Origin: DATKBT01 sp035546295
GTDB lineage: Bacteria; Acidobacteriota; Thermoanaerobaculia; Multivoradales; Multivoraceae
Assembly (NCBI GenBank): GCA_035546295.1
Contig: DATKBT010000051.1
Coordinates: 1 to 64,000, forward strand
Reading direction: 5' to 3'
DNA length: 64,000 bases
The stretch's first letter is position 1, and each line of letters opens with the position of its first letter. Under the pieces are notes generated by a model that was given only the letters and a program-made list of their open reading frames with translations, did no database searches and had not been told where the DNA came from. The position numbers and the translations under genes were made by a program. This document shows, one piece after another, positions 55,629 to 64,000 of the stretch.

Positions 55629-56081
55629 TCAGCGCTCCCGGAGGTCCGCGATCAGCCGCTTCATCTGCTCGATCTCGCGGCGCTGGGCCTCGATGATCCC
55701 GTCGGCGAGCTCGCGGACTCGCGGATCGGAGATTCCTGCTCGCTCGCTGGTGAGGATGGCGATCGAGTGGTGGGGGATCATGGCCCGCATGTAGGAGATG
55801 TCCTCGACGGTCTCCTGGCTGCGCACCAGGTAGAGCGCGAGCGCGAAGACCAGGGCGGCGCCGGCGAAGATCGCGACGTTCACGCGGGTGTCGCGGTACA
55901 TGTCGCGCATGAAGGCGAGCATCACGATCGCCATCGTCGCGCCCATGATCAGGGCCATGTACGCGCGCGTCTCGCTCCAGGTGGCGTGGTCGAGAGCGTA
56001 GGTGTTGAGGTACATCAGTCCGAGCATGACCGCAGTCGAGGTGGCGATCATCGCTGCGAACTTCCGGTAGGACGCCTTCAC
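55629..56081 (-). CDS. DUF305-family membrane protein
   Basis: A 150-residue protein with three or four membrane helices (about 10-28, 40-55, 70-85) followed by a DUF305-like end: DISYMRAMIPHHSIAILTSE and AGISDPRVRELADGIIEAQR. The MIPHH motif and helix pair are typical of small ferritin-like DUF305 proteins often linked to copper resistance. GTG 56081 has an AAAGGAG site. It is on the opposite strand to the cop genes and divergent from the broken regulator. Confidence 0.8.
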   Translation of the reverse strand: MKASYRKFAAMIATSTAVMLGLMYLNTYALDHATWSETRAYMALIMGATMAIVMLAFMRDMYRDTRVNVAIFAGAALVFALALYLVRSQETVEDISYMRAMIPHHSIAILTSERAGISDPRVRELADGIIEAQRREIEQMKRLIADLRER

Positions 56082-56207
56082 GTTCCCATCTCCTTTCCGA
56101 GGGCGACGAGCCTTCGCGAGATCACTTCGAGCAAGAGGCATGCCACCCGGGCGCGGGCGTCCGGCGTTGCGGTGGGCACGGACGGGAGTACCAGGCCGCG
56201 ATGGGTG

Positions 56208-56572
56208 ATGGAGTCCGACTCTCCGCCGTCGGTGCGCTTCGACCCTCGGAGCGGGACTCTGTCGAATCCCGTCGGCGAGCGGCGTCTCAGTCCGAAGGCA
56301 GCGGCGGTGCTCGCCCTCTTCGTCGAGCGTCCCGGCGAGGTGGTCTCGAAGGACGAGCTGCTCGCTGCGGTGTGGCCGGACGTGGCGGTCGGCGACGACG
56401 TCCTCACCACGGTGGTCTACGAGCTGCGCCAGGCGCTGGGTGAGTCCGCGCGGGAGCGTCGCTGCCTCGAGACCCACCCGGCGCGAGGCCTACGCGCTGC
56501 GGGTGCCCCCCCGAGGCGCTGGCGGCGCTCGACCGCCCCTGGCGCCGGGAAGGACTCGAGGGGGTCCGGCGG
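56208..56572 (+). pseudogene. truncated CadC/OmpR-type winged-helix regulator
   Basis: ATG 56208 starts SVRFDPRSGTLSNPVGERRL and SPKAAAVLALFVERPGEVVS then KDELLAAVWPDVAVGDDVLT, a DNA-binding Trans_reg_C domain (recognition helix TTVVYELRQALG). After LETHPARG two extra C bases (in GGCCTAC and in a run of seven C near 56510) shift the frame; repairing them restores YALRVPPEALAALDRPW. The sequence then stops being a regulator at about 56572, where csoR-like DNA begins. Probably once controlled a metal operon. Confidence 0.65.
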
Positions 56573-57372
56573 TTCAGTCCAGCCTGCGCGGCGCCGGCGA
56601 GGTCGGCGAAGAGGAGCTGCTGGCCCTGGCCGGCGGGCTCGAACGCGCCAGCGAGCATCCGCTCGCCGAGGCGATCGTGCGTGGCGCCGAGCAGCGCGGG
56701 GTGCGGCTCGCCGCGGTCGAGGGCTTCGAGGCGATTACCGGCAAGGGCGTCTTCGGCGAGATCGGCGGTCGGCGGGTTGCGATCGGCAACGCCGCGATGA
56801 TGGCCGCGCTGGAGGTCGCGGGCTCGGCACTCGAGGCGCTGCGCCGGCGAGCCGAAGAGCTGCGCGCCGAGGGGCAGACGGTGATGTTCGTCGCGGTCGA
56901 CGGCGCGCCGGCCGGCCTGGTCGGCGTCGCCGATCCGATCAAGGAGACCACTCCCCAGGCGATTGCCGAGCTGCACGAGGCGGGGCTGCGAGTGGTGATG
57001 TTGACCGGCGACAGCCGCGGCACGGCGGAGGCGGTGGCGGGGCAGCTCGGCATCGACGAGGTGCGCGCCGAGGTGCTGCCCGACCAAAAGGCCGCAGCGG
57101 TCTCCGAGCTCCAGGAGCGGGGCGCGGTGGTGGCGATGACCGGGGACGGCGTCAACGACGCGCCGGCGCTCGCCCGCGCCGACGTCGGCATCGCGATGGG
57201 TACCGGCGCCGACGTCGCGATGGAGAGCGCTCCGGTGACCAGGTGAAGGGCGACCTGCGCGGCATCCTGCGCGCCCGCCGGCTGTCGTCGGCGACGGTGC
57301 GCAACATCCGGTAGAACCTGTTCTTCGCCTTCGTCTACAACGCGCTCGGCGTGCCGCTGGCGGCCGGTGTCC
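56573..57372 (+). pseudogene. decayed second copper ATPase (C-terminal half) fused to a csoR scrap
   Basis: At 56573-56600 a piece of csoR (QSSLRGAGEV) runs straight into P-type ATPase sequence matching copA from about 50865: LERASEHPLAEAIVRGAEQR, GKGVFGEIGG, LTGDSRGTAEAVA and GDGVNDAPALARADVGIAMG. It breaks at VT (a short deletion before AGGTGAAGGGC, 57240), has a nonsense TAG at 57312 where copA has CAG, and ends at GVPLAAGVLG about 57372. The CPC and DKTGT motifs are absent, so it cannot pump. The join is consistent with recombination at the similar GAGEV/SAGDV codons. Confidence 0.85.
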
Positions 57373-57398
57373 TCGGGATTGATAAGGTGCAAAGTGTG

Positions 57399-57806
57399 AT
57401 GAGCGACTCGACCCTCTCCCGGCGAGTCTACGCCCTGCTCTGCCTGGCCGTCCTCGCGTCGGCGGGCACCGCATCGCTGGGCGCCGTGGCGATCACGGGA
57501 GGCGAAGGGTGCCGCACCGTGGAGCACGAAAGTCCCCCGGCGGAGTCGGCCCATCACTGCCTCCCGGTGAGGCCGCCGAGCCTGGAGGCGTGCCGCAGCG
57601 CGCCGTGCTGCGCGCTGGCGCCCGCATCGGAGAACGATGGTCAGGGTGCGGTCGTCTCCTCGCCGGCCGGCGGCGAGCCCGTCTCGCCGCCACCGAGCGC
57701 CGAGATCGCGATGGTCCCGGTCCCGCCGCCCCACGTGGTCGAGCCCGAGGCCAGCCCACCCTCGGGTCGCCAGCGCCTCGCGCTCCAGGCACGACTGCTG
57801 ATCTGA
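57399..57806 (+). CDS. small Cys/His-containing exported protein, copy 2
   Basis: A 135-residue protein: signal peptide (VYALLCLAVLASAGTASLGA), mature SAHHC, Cys-x10-Cys-x4-Cys-Cys (ending APCC), Pro-rich middle and the end RQRLALQARLLI. Clear paralogue of the protein at 44887; the DNA after both stops (TGAGCTCC...GACTGGAAAGGAGCT) is also alike, showing that each once headed a cus-type operon. Likely a periplasmic metal-binding protein of the efflux system that follows. ATG 57399, GTG 57396 possible. Confidence 0.7.
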   Translation: MSDSTLSRRVYALLCLAVLASAGTASLGAVAITGGEGCRTVEHESPPAESAHHCLPVRPPSLEACRSAPCCALAPASENDGQGAVVSSPAGGEPVSPPPSAEIAMVPVPPPHVVEPEASPPSGRQRLALQARLLI

Positions 57807-57874
57807 GCTCCGCCAGTTGATGGACGTCCGCCGTCGGAGGACCGACGGCGTGCCCCGACTGGAAAGGAGCTGTC

Positions 57875-59338
57875 ATGTCCTCGTCGAACCCGTCCGGCGA
57901 CCTTTCGCGCCGGCGCCCGCGGCCGATTCCTGCCGCCATCCTCGTTCTCGGCCTGCTCGCGGGTCCCGCCTCCGCCTGGCCTCGTGGAGTGGTTGCGTGG
58001 GGGCCCCTGGTCCAAGAATCCAGCAGGTCGAGCCAGCCGGCTGATCCCTCCGCTGGAAGCGACGAGGACGTGCCGGTCGACGGCCCCGCCTCCGAGCTGA
58101 TCGCCGCCGCCCACCCCGATGTGGCGCCGGTTCTGCGCGAGGTCCTCGCGCGCAACCCCGAGCTCGCCCGCCTGCGCGCCGAGGCGCTCGCCGCCGAGGC
58201 GGCGATCGTCGGCGCCGCCTCGTGGCCCGATCCGATGGCGTCGCTCACCGCCTTCGCGCTCACCCCCGAGACGCGCGTCGGGGCGCAGCGCTGGAGCGTC
58301 TGGGTCCAGCAGCGCTTCCCGTGGTTCGGCAAGCTCGCACTGCGCGAGCAACAGGCCGCCGCGCGCGCGGTCGCCGCCAGGCTGATGGTCGAGGCGCGAG
58401 CGCTCGAACTGGTCACCGAGTCTCGCGCGCTGCTCTGGGAGCTCTCCTACCTCACCGTGCAGGAGGAGATCCTGCGGACCGACCGGGCGACCCTGGAGCG
58501 TTACGAGGAGCTTGCCCGAGCCCGCTACGCGTCGGGCGTCGGCCTGCAGCAGGCGGTGGTCAAGCTCCAGGCCGAGATCACGCGGATCGACGAGCGCCTG
58601 GTCGAGGTGGGCGCTCGCCGGCGCTCGATGAGCGCGCGCCTGGCGGCGCTGCGCGGCGGGGGCGAGCACGAGCCCGTACCACTGCCTCCACTCGAGCTCC
58701 GCGAGGCGCAGCGGCTGCCGTCCCTCACCGAGCTGACCGCCGCGGCGCTCGTCGGTCGCCCCGAGGTCGCCCTCACCCGCGCGCTGATCGACGCCGCCGA
58801 GGCGGCGGTCGAGCTGGCGAGGAAGGAGTACCGCCCCGATCTCACTCTGGGCGTGGCCTACACTGCGGTCTCCGGCCGCGACGACGCCGCCGGGCGGCTC
58901 AACCCGCCCGAGGGCAACGGCGACGACATCCTCGGCGTCAGCGTCAGCGTGCCGCTGCCGGTGTGGCGACGGCGCCTCGAGTCCGGCGTCGAGACCGCTG
59001 CGGCGCAGCGCTCGGCGGTGGAGCGGGGGCTCGAGGTCCTCGCCGTCGCCTACGAGCGCGACCTCGGCGACCTGCTCGCCCGCCTCGAGGGGGTCGAGCG
59101 CCAGCTCGAGCTGATCGAGGACCTGCTGATTGTGCAGGCGGAGGAATCGCTGCGCTCCGCCGAGGTCGCGTACGCCTCCGGCTCGGTCGGTGCGCTCGAC
59201 CTGCTCGACGCCGAGCGGACCCTGCTCAATGCCCGCATCTCGGCCGCGCGGCTGCGCGCCGACCTGCTGGTCACCCTGGCCCGCATCGAGGGGGCAGTCG
59301 GTGCTCCCCTGCTCACGCTTCCGGAGAACCAGCCATGA
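57875..59338 (+). CDS. TolC-family outer-membrane efflux channel (CusC-like)
   Basis: 487 residues. Signal peptide (IPAAILVLGLLAGPASA), then the two-repeat outer-membrane efflux fold: VLREVLARNPELARLRAEAL (about 87-106), WPDPMASLTAF, QQRFPWFGKLALREQQA (a motif of heavy-metal channels), long coiled helices, and second-repeat PDLTLGVAYTAVSGRDDA and SVSVPLPVWRRRLESG, ending ASGSVGALDLLDAERTLLNA. Forms the trimeric exit duct for CusBA. The AAAGGAGCT site precedes ATG 57875; the stop overlaps cusB (ATGA). Confidence 0.92.
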   Translation: MSSSNPSGDLSRRRPRPIPAAILVLGLLAGPASAWPRGVVAWGPLVQESSRSSQPADPSAGSDEDVPVDGPASELIAAAHPDVAPVLREVLARNPELARLRAEALAAEAAIVGAASWPDPMASLTAFALTPETRVGAQRWSVWVQQRFPWFGKLALREQQAAARAVAARLMVEARALELVTESRALLWELSYLTVQEEILRTDRATLERYEELARARYASGVGLQQAVVKLQAEITRIDERLVEVGARRRSMSARLAALRGGGEHEPVPLPPLELREAQRLPSLTELTAAALVGRPEVALTRALIDAAEAAVELARKEYRPDLTLGVAYTAVSGRDDAAGRLNPPEGNGDDILGVSVSVPLPVWRRRLESGVETAAAQRSAVERGLEVLAVAYERDLGDLLARLEGVERQLELIEDLLIVQAEESLRSAEVAYASGSVGALDLLDAERTLLNARISAARLRADLLVTLARIEGAVGAPLLTLPENQP

Positions 59339-61182
59339 ACGAGAACAGCTCGCGAGTCGATCCCGCCGGGACCGATCCCCCCGCGCCCGACGACCCCGAC
59401 CGCGATGCCCCCGCGACCGCGCGGCCCGACGACGTCGCCGGCGAGACCATCTCCGACGATGCTGGCGAGCCGGCGCCCCACTGGATGGAGCGGGGGAGCG
59501 GGGGTGGGGGCGGACTGCGCGCCCTCGCCTGGACCGTCGTCGGTCTGATCCTCGGCGCCGTCCTCTTTCTCGACCCGCTCGGCATCCACCCGGTCGACGG
59601 CTGGCTGCAGGGCGCCCTCGGTCTCGAGCCGGCGGCCGGCGGTGAGCGGCGCGGCGAGCCGCTCTTCTACCGCAACCCGATGGACCCGACCATCACCTCG
59701 CCGGAGCCGACGAAGGACGAGATGGGCATGGACTACGTTCCGGTCTACGCCGACGAGGCGGGTGGAGGAGGGGCCGCGGGACGCGGCGAGCCGCTGTTCT
59801 ACCGCAACCCGATGGATCCGACGATCACCTCGCCGGAGCCGATCAAGGACGAGATGGGCATGGACTACGTCCCGGTCTACGCCGACGAGCTGGGCGAGGC
59901 GCAGATGGAGGCGGGCACCGTGGTCATCGACCCGGTGATGGTGCAGAACATGAACGTGGTGACCGCGCTGGTCGAGCGCGGCGACGTCGAGCGCGCCATC
60001 CGAACCGTTGGCTACCTCGACTACGACCAGCAGCGGATGGTCACGGTCACCACCAAGTACCGCGGCTTCATCGAGCGGGTCTACGTCAACTACGTCGGCG
60101 AGCCGGTGCGCGCGGGGCAGCCGCTGTTCGAAATCTACTCGCCCGAGCTGGTGCAGACCCAAGAGGAGCTGCTCTCGGCGATCGCCTTCGCCGAGCAGCT
60201 GGCGGGCTCGTCCGCGGACTCCCGACGGCGCGCCGAGGCGCTCGCCGAGGCGGCTCGCCAGCGGCTCTCCTACTGGGACATCGCGCCCGAACAGATCGAG
60301 CTCCTCGAGGAGTCCGGCCGCTCGCTGCGCACCCTGACGGTGACCGCGCCCAAGTCCGGCCTGGTCATGAAGCGCATGCCGGGGCTCGAGGGCATGGCGG
60401 CAAGCCCCGGAATGGAGCTCTTCCACATCGCCGACCTGTCGGCGCTGTGGCTCTCCGTCGAGGTGTTCGAGGACCAGCTCCCGTGGCTGCGGGAGGGCAG
60501 CGAGGCGGAGATCACCCTGCCGTACTTCCCGGGCGAGGTGTTCCGGGGGCGGGTGCGCTACGTCGAGCCGCAGGTCAACGAGGCCACCCGTACGGTCGGT
60601 CTGCGCCTCGAGGTGCCCAACCCCGACGGCAAGCTGCGTGCCGGCATGTACGCCACGGTCCGCTTCGCGCCGGTGCTCGCGCGCGACGTGCTCTCGGTTC
60701 CGGCGCAGGCGGTGATCCGCACCGGCGAGCGCAACGTGGTGATCGTGGCGCTGGGCGAAGGGAAGTTCGCGCCGCGCGACGTGCTCCTCGGCCCCGAGGG
60801 AGACCGCACCGTCGCGGTGCTCTCCGGGATCGCGGCGGGGGAGCGGGTCGTGACCTCGTCACACTTCCTGCTCGACTCGGAGTCGAACCTGCGTGCTGCC
60901 ATCCTCGAGCTGCTGCAGCCCGAGGCGGAGCCGGAGAATCACTCCGGGACGGATCACCCGGAGGCCCGCCACTCGGAGAGGGAGGAGCCGACGGGCGGCG
61001 AGTACGGCTCGGGCGACGCGGGGGACAACTCGACGATGGAGCACTCTCCGCGCGAGCCGCCGCGCCGGTCCGACGGCTCGATTGACCATGCCGACATGGG
61101 CCACGGAGATCGCGTGTCCGCGGGCGAGCCCGTCGGCGCTCCCGTGAAGCGCCGGCACCCGAGCGGGGGAGGAGCGCGCTGA
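59335..61182 (+). CDS. cusB: RND efflux periplasmic adaptor CusB
   Basis: 615 residues. Acidic N-tail, one membrane helix (about 61-82), then two nearly identical heavy-metal-binding modules (FYRNPMDPTITSPEPTKDEM and GMDYVPVY), followed by the adaptor: VIDPVMVQNMNVVTALVERG, the YRGFIERVYVNYVGEPVRAG lipoyl-like strand, hairpin helices with LVQTQEELLSAI, and the barrel and membrane-proximal domains to GIAAGERVVTSSHFLLDSES. The Met/Cys-type Cu(I) site of CusB is likely at the N-terminal modules. The end is His-rich (DHADMGHGD). Start ATG overlaps the channel gene stop. Confidence 0.93.
   Translation: MNENSSRVDPAGTDPPAPDDPDRDAPATARPDDVAGETISDDAGEPAPHWMERGSGGGGGLRALAWTVVGLILGAVLFLDPLGIHPVDGWLQGALGLEPAAGGERRGEPLFYRNPMDPTITSPEPTKDEMGMDYVPVYADEAGGGGAAGRGEPLFYRNPMDPTITSPEPIKDEMGMDYVPVYADELGEAQMEAGTVVIDPVMVQNMNVVTALVERGDVERAIRTVGYLDYDQQRMVTVTTKYRGFIERVYVNYVGEPVRAGQPLFEIYSPELVQTQEELLSAIAFAEQLAGSSADSRRRAEALAEAARQRLSYWDIAPEQIELLEESGRSLRTLTVTAPKSGLVMKRMPGLEGMAASPGMELFHIADLSALWLSVEVFEDQLPWLREGSEAEITLPYFPGEVFRGRVRYVEPQVNEATRTVGLRLEVPNPDGKLRAGMYATVRFAPVLARDVLSVPAQAVIRTGERNVVIVALGEGKFAPRDVLLGPEGDRTVAVLSGIAAGERVVTSSHFLLDSESNLRAAILELLQPEAEPENHSGTDHPEARHSEREEPTGGEYGSGDAGDNSTMEHSPREPPRRSDGSIDHADMGHGDRVSAGEPVGAPVKRRHPSGGGAR
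59651..59889. repeat. 132-bp tandem duplication in cusB
   Basis: 59651-59757 and 59783-59889 are almost identical (period 132 bp, 44 codons), doubling the metal-binding module RNPMDP...MGMDYVPVY. Confidence 0.9.
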
Positions 61183-64000
61183 TGCTCTCTCGCCTCATCG
61201 AGTGGTCGCTGCGCAACCCGTTCCTGATGATGGTCGCGCTCGGGTTCTCGATCCTTGCCGGGGTGTGGGCGATCCGCGACATGCGGCTCGACGCGATCCC
61301 GGACCTCTCGGACGTCCAGGTGATCGTGTTCACCGAGTTCCCCGGACAGGGGCCGCAGGTGGTCGAGGACCAGGTGACCTACCCGATCACCACCAAGATG
61401 CTTTCGGTGCCCTACGCCAAGGTGGTGCGCGGCTACTCGTTCTTCGGCTACTCGTTCGTCTACGTGCTGTTCGAAGACGGTACCGATCTCTACTGGGCAC
61501 GCTCGCGGGTGCTCGAGTACCTCTCGGCGTTGTCCGCCCAGCTCCCGCGCGGAGTGACGCCGCAGCTCGGCCCCGACGCCACCGGCGTCGGCTGGGCGTT
61601 CATATACGTGCTCAACTCGGATCGGCGCTCTCTCGCCGAGCTGCGCAGCCTCCAGGACTGGTACCTCAAGTACGCGCTCACCGGGGTCGAGGGGGTCTCG
61701 GAGGTCGCCTCGATCGGCGGCTTCGTGCGCCAGTACCAGGTCGAGGTCGACCCGGTGAAGCTGCGCGCCTACGACATCCCGCTGCGGCGTGTGAGCGCCG
61801 CCATCCAGCGTTCCAACAACGATGTCGGCGGCCGGCTGATCGAGCTCGCCGAGCGCGAGTACATGGTGCGTGGACGCGGCTACATCGAGGAGGTGAGCGA
61901 TCTCGAGCAGGTGGTGCTCGGCTCAGGCCCCGGAGGCACGCCGATCCTGCTGAAGGAGGTCGCTACCGTGGCGATGGGCCCCGAGATTCGCCGCGGCCTG
62001 GCCGAGTGGAATGGGGAGGGCGAGACCGTCGCCGGCATCGTGGTGGTGCGAGCCGGCGCCGACACGCTCGAGACCATCGCGCGGGTGAAGGAACGCCTCG
62101 CCGAGTTGCAGGCCGGGCTTCCCGACGACATCGAGATCGAGATCGCCTACGACCGCAGCGCGCTGATCGAACGGGCGGTCGCCAACCTGCAGCACACACT
62201 GATCGTGGAGTCGATCATCGTGGGGCTGGTGTGCGTGGTATTCCTCTTCCACTTCCGCTCGGCGATGGTGGCGATCATCTCGATCCCGGTGTCGATCCTG
62301 ATCGCCTTCTTCGTCATGCGCCTCCAGGGGCTGGGCGCCAACATCATGTCGCTGGGCGGCATCGCGATCTCGATCGGCGTGCTGGTCGACGCCGCGATCA
62401 TCATGGTGGAGAACGCCCACAAGCACTACGAGGAGTGGCGGGGGAAGCGCTCCCACTTCGAGATCATCCTGCGCTCGGCGCAGGAGGTGGGGCCGACGCT
62501 GTTCTTCACCCTGCTGGTGATCACCGTCTCGTTCATGCCGGTATTCACCCTCGAGGCGCAGGAGGGGCGACTGTTCAAGCCGCTCGCCTTCACCAAGACC
62601 TGGTCGATGGCGGCGTCGGCGATCGTCGCGGTGACCGTGCTCCCGGTGCTCATGCTCTGGCTCGTGCGCGGGCGGATCCGCAGCGAGGCGCGCCACCCGG
62701 TGTCGCGCTTCCTGATCGCGCTCTACACGCCGCTCCTGCGGTGGTCCCTCCGCTGGCGCTGGCCGCTGATCGTGGCCAGCGTGCTGGTGGTGGCGGTGAC
62801 CTGGGTGCCGGCGAAGCGGCTGGGCTCGGAGTTCATGCCGCCACTGTGGGAGGGGGACCTGCTCTACATGCCCAGTACCTTCCCTGGAATATCGATCACC
62901 AAGGCCAAGGAGCTGCTCCAGCAGACCGACAAGATCCTGCGCACGTTCCCCGAAGTGCGCTCGGTGTTCGGCAAGGCGGGGCGAGCCGAGACCGCGACCG
63001 ACCCGGCGCCGCTGTCGATGGTGGAGACCACGATCGTGCTGGAGGATCCGTCCCGTTGGCGCCCTGGGGTGACCAAGGACAAGCTGATCGAGGAGATGGA
63101 TCGTGCCCTCCAATTCCCGGGGGTCACCAATGCCTGGACCATGCCGATCAAGACCCGCACCGACATGCTGTCGACCGGCATCAAGACCCCGGTCGGGATC
63201 AAGATCGGCGGCCCCGATCTACGCGAGTTGGAGCGTCTCGGACGCGAGGTCGAGGCGGTGGTCAAGGAGCTCCCGGGCACGCTCACCGCCTTCTCGGAAC
63301 GGGTCATGGGGGGCAACTACTTCGACTTCGAGATCGACCGCTCGGCGGCGGCGCGGTACGGGCTCACGGTGGGCGACGTGCAGGACGTGATCCAGTCGGC
63401 GATCGGCGGCATGAACGTGTCGTGGACGGTCGAGGGGCTGGAGCGCTACCCGATCAACGTGCGCTACCCGCGCGAGCTTCGCGACAGCGCCGAGCGGGTG
63501 CGCGAGATCCTGGTGGCGACGCCGTCGGGCTTGCAGGTCCCACTCGGCCAGCTCGCCACCCTCGACCTGCACCAGGGGCCGCCCGGGATCAAGTCCGAGA
63601 ACGCTCGGCCCAACGCCTGGGTGTTCGTCGACCTGCGCGGCATCGACATCGGCTCGTGGGTGGAGCGCGCCCGACGAGAAGTCGCCGAGCGCGTTGAGCT
63701 GCCGGCCGGCTACACCATCTTCTGGTCCGGCCAATACGAGTACATGCAGCGGGCGCGCGCCCGCCTGCTCGTCATCGTGCCGCTCACCCTGTTTCTGATC
63801 TTCCTCATCCTGTACGTCCACCTGAAGTCGGTCGTCAAGACCGCGATCGTCCTGCTCGCGGTGCCGTTCGCGCTGGTCGGCTCGGTGTGGCTGCTCTTCG
63901 CGCTCGGCTACAACTGGTCGATCGCGGTGTGGGTGGGGATGATCGCGCTCGCCGGGCTGGCGGCGGAGACCGGTGTGGTGATGCTGCTCTACCTCGATCT
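61182..64000 (+). CDS. cusA: CusA-type heavy-metal RND efflux pump, partial
   Basis: Starts at ATG 61182, sharing its first base with the cusB stop (TGATG), and is open to the window end (939 codons, perhaps 90% of the protein). Inner-membrane RND transporter: MLSRLIEWSLRNPFLMMVAL, DAIPDLSDVQVIVFTEFPGQ (the heavy-metal subfamily signature), helices with IAISIGVLVDAAIIMVENAH (the proton-relay Asp/Glu region), EEWRGKRSHFEIILRSAQEV and WTMPIKTRTDMLSTGIKTPV (Met residues of the copper pathway), then AETGVVMLLYLDL at the end. With the channel and cusB it forms a tripartite Cu(I)/Ag(I) or related metal exporter. Confidence 0.95.
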   Translation, partial: MLSRLIEWSLRNPFLMMVALGFSILAGVWAIRDMRLDAIPDLSDVQVIVFTEFPGQGPQVVEDQVTYPITTKMLSVPYAKVVRGYSFFGYSFVYVLFEDGTDLYWARSRVLEYLSALSAQLPRGVTPQLGPDATGVGWAFIYVLNSDRRSLAELRSLQDWYLKYALTGVEGVSEVASIGGFVRQYQVEVDPVKLRAYDIPLRRVSAAIQRSNNDVGGRLIELAEREYMVRGRGYIEEVSDLEQVVLGSGPGGTPILLKEVATVAMGPEIRRGLAEWNGEGETVAGIVVVRAGADTLETIARVKERLAELQAGLPDDIEIEIAYDRSALIERAVANLQHTLIVESIIVGLVCVVFLFHFRSAMVAIISIPVSILIAFFVMRLQGLGANIMSLGGIAISIGVLVDAAIIMVENAHKHYEEWRGKRSHFEIILRSAQEVGPTLFFTLLVITVSFMPVFTLEAQEGRLFKPLAFTKTWSMAASAIVAVTVLPVLMLWLVRGRIRSEARHPVSRFLIALYTPLLRWSLRWRWPLIVASVLVVAVTWVPAKRLGSEFMPPLWEGDLLYMPSTFPGISITKAKELLQQTDKILRTFPEVRSVFGKAGRAETATDPAPLSMVETTIVLEDPSRWRPGVTKDKLIEEMDRALQFPGVTNAWTMPIKTRTDMLSTGIKTPVGIKIGGPDLRELERLGREVEAVVKELPGTLTAFSERVMGGNYFDFEIDRSAAARYGLTVGDVQDVIQSAIGGMNVSWTVEGLERYPINVRYPRELRDSAERVREILVATPSGLQVPLGQLATLDLHQGPPGIKSENARPNAWVFVDLRGIDIGSWVERARREVAERVELPAGYTIFWSGQYEYMQRARARLLVIVPLTLFLIFLILYVHLKSVVKTAIVLLAVPFALVGSVWLLFALGYNWSIAVWVGMIALAGLAAETGVVMLLYLD

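Noticed and set aside
57312..57314. TAG in the second copper ATPase as a recoded codon
   Set aside because: The intact copA has CAG at this position and the pseudogene has a frameshift and lost both ends, so a simple nonsense mutation is the better explanation.
61202..63697. 831-codon ORF in the cusA region
   Set aside because: Wrong frame; the real cusA frame begins at ATG 61182 and stays open beyond the window end.

Overview
The window is very GC-rich chromosomal DNA from a diderm (Gram-negative) bacterium: it carries the Kdo/LPS precursor operon, LolA, Tat secretion genes, a tRNA-Phe and outer-membrane efflux proteins. A decayed fragment of an ADOP-type (acidobacterial duplicated orphan permease) MacB/FtsX-like protein, many eukaryote-like or soil-type enzymes and the overall gene style suggest Acidobacteriota. 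This is an inference; no rRNA is present to prove it.

Layout. 0.2-5 kb: a sulfatase-like lipoprotein, a sigma-70-family (ECF-like) factor with a 15-bp-repeat-encoded N-terminal tail, and a secreted three-repeat Ig-like protein, followed by an ADOP remnant. 5-18 kb is a compact housekeeping block without frameshifts: S41 processing peptidase, tatA/tatC, the operon kdsB-pyrG-kdsA-kdsD-kdsC (Kdo-8-P synthesis, activation with CTP), an orphan lectin-like membrane protein, a LolA-family protein with a carboxypeptidase-regulatory-like partner, and purH. 18-21 kb: a zinc phospholipase/nuclease-like secreted protein, tRNA-Phe and a TAP-like alpha/beta hydrolase. 21.8-30.6 kb is a stress-type accessory set (general stress protein, lipid kinase, SRPBCC protein, Zn-alcohol dehydrogenase, Rho_N-like protein, topoisomerase IB, BON protein, DUF892 ferritin-like protein).

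31-35.4 kb is a four-gene minus-strand operon: N-formylglutamate amidohydrolase, a DUF1704 (QEGLA/MATCAP-like) metallopeptidase, a GshB-like ATP-grasp ligase and a short, frame-disrupted DUF748-like protein. It pairs a ligase family with a carboxypeptidase family, reminiscent of a write/erase cycle on protein C-termini. 35.8-44.8 kb: a periplasmic molybdenum hydroxylase (iorAB type), a frameshifted hydrolase, a methyltransferase, a doubly frameshifted gene of unknown function, a covalent-flavin oxidase and a DUF3524 (queuosine-tRNA mannosyltransferase-like) glycosyltransferase.

44.9-64 kb is a copper/heavy-metal region with heavy rearrangement. 44.9-46.7 kb is a graveyard: a Cys-rich small secreted protein, fused fragments of an outer-membrane channel gene and cusA, a phosphoribosylpyrophosphate synthetase fragment and an IS3-type transposase fragment. 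At 47.5 kb lies a gene with an in-frame TGA in a UxxC motif followed by a plausible bacterial SECIS hairpin, a candidate selenoprotein B-type protein. Then come csoR (with a palindromic operator inside a TTGACA/TATAAT promoter), copA, a small Cys/His protein, a multicopper oxidase and copB; a DUF305 protein; a decayed second copA fused to csoR sequence; a second Cys-rich small protein; and an RND system (TolC-like channel, cusB, cusA, the last running off the window). Together these would sense Cu(I) in the cytoplasm, pump it out, oxidise it in the periplasm and expel it through the outer membrane. Frameshifts and fragments are concentrated between 31 and 57 kb, consistent with a recombining accessory region next to a conserved core.
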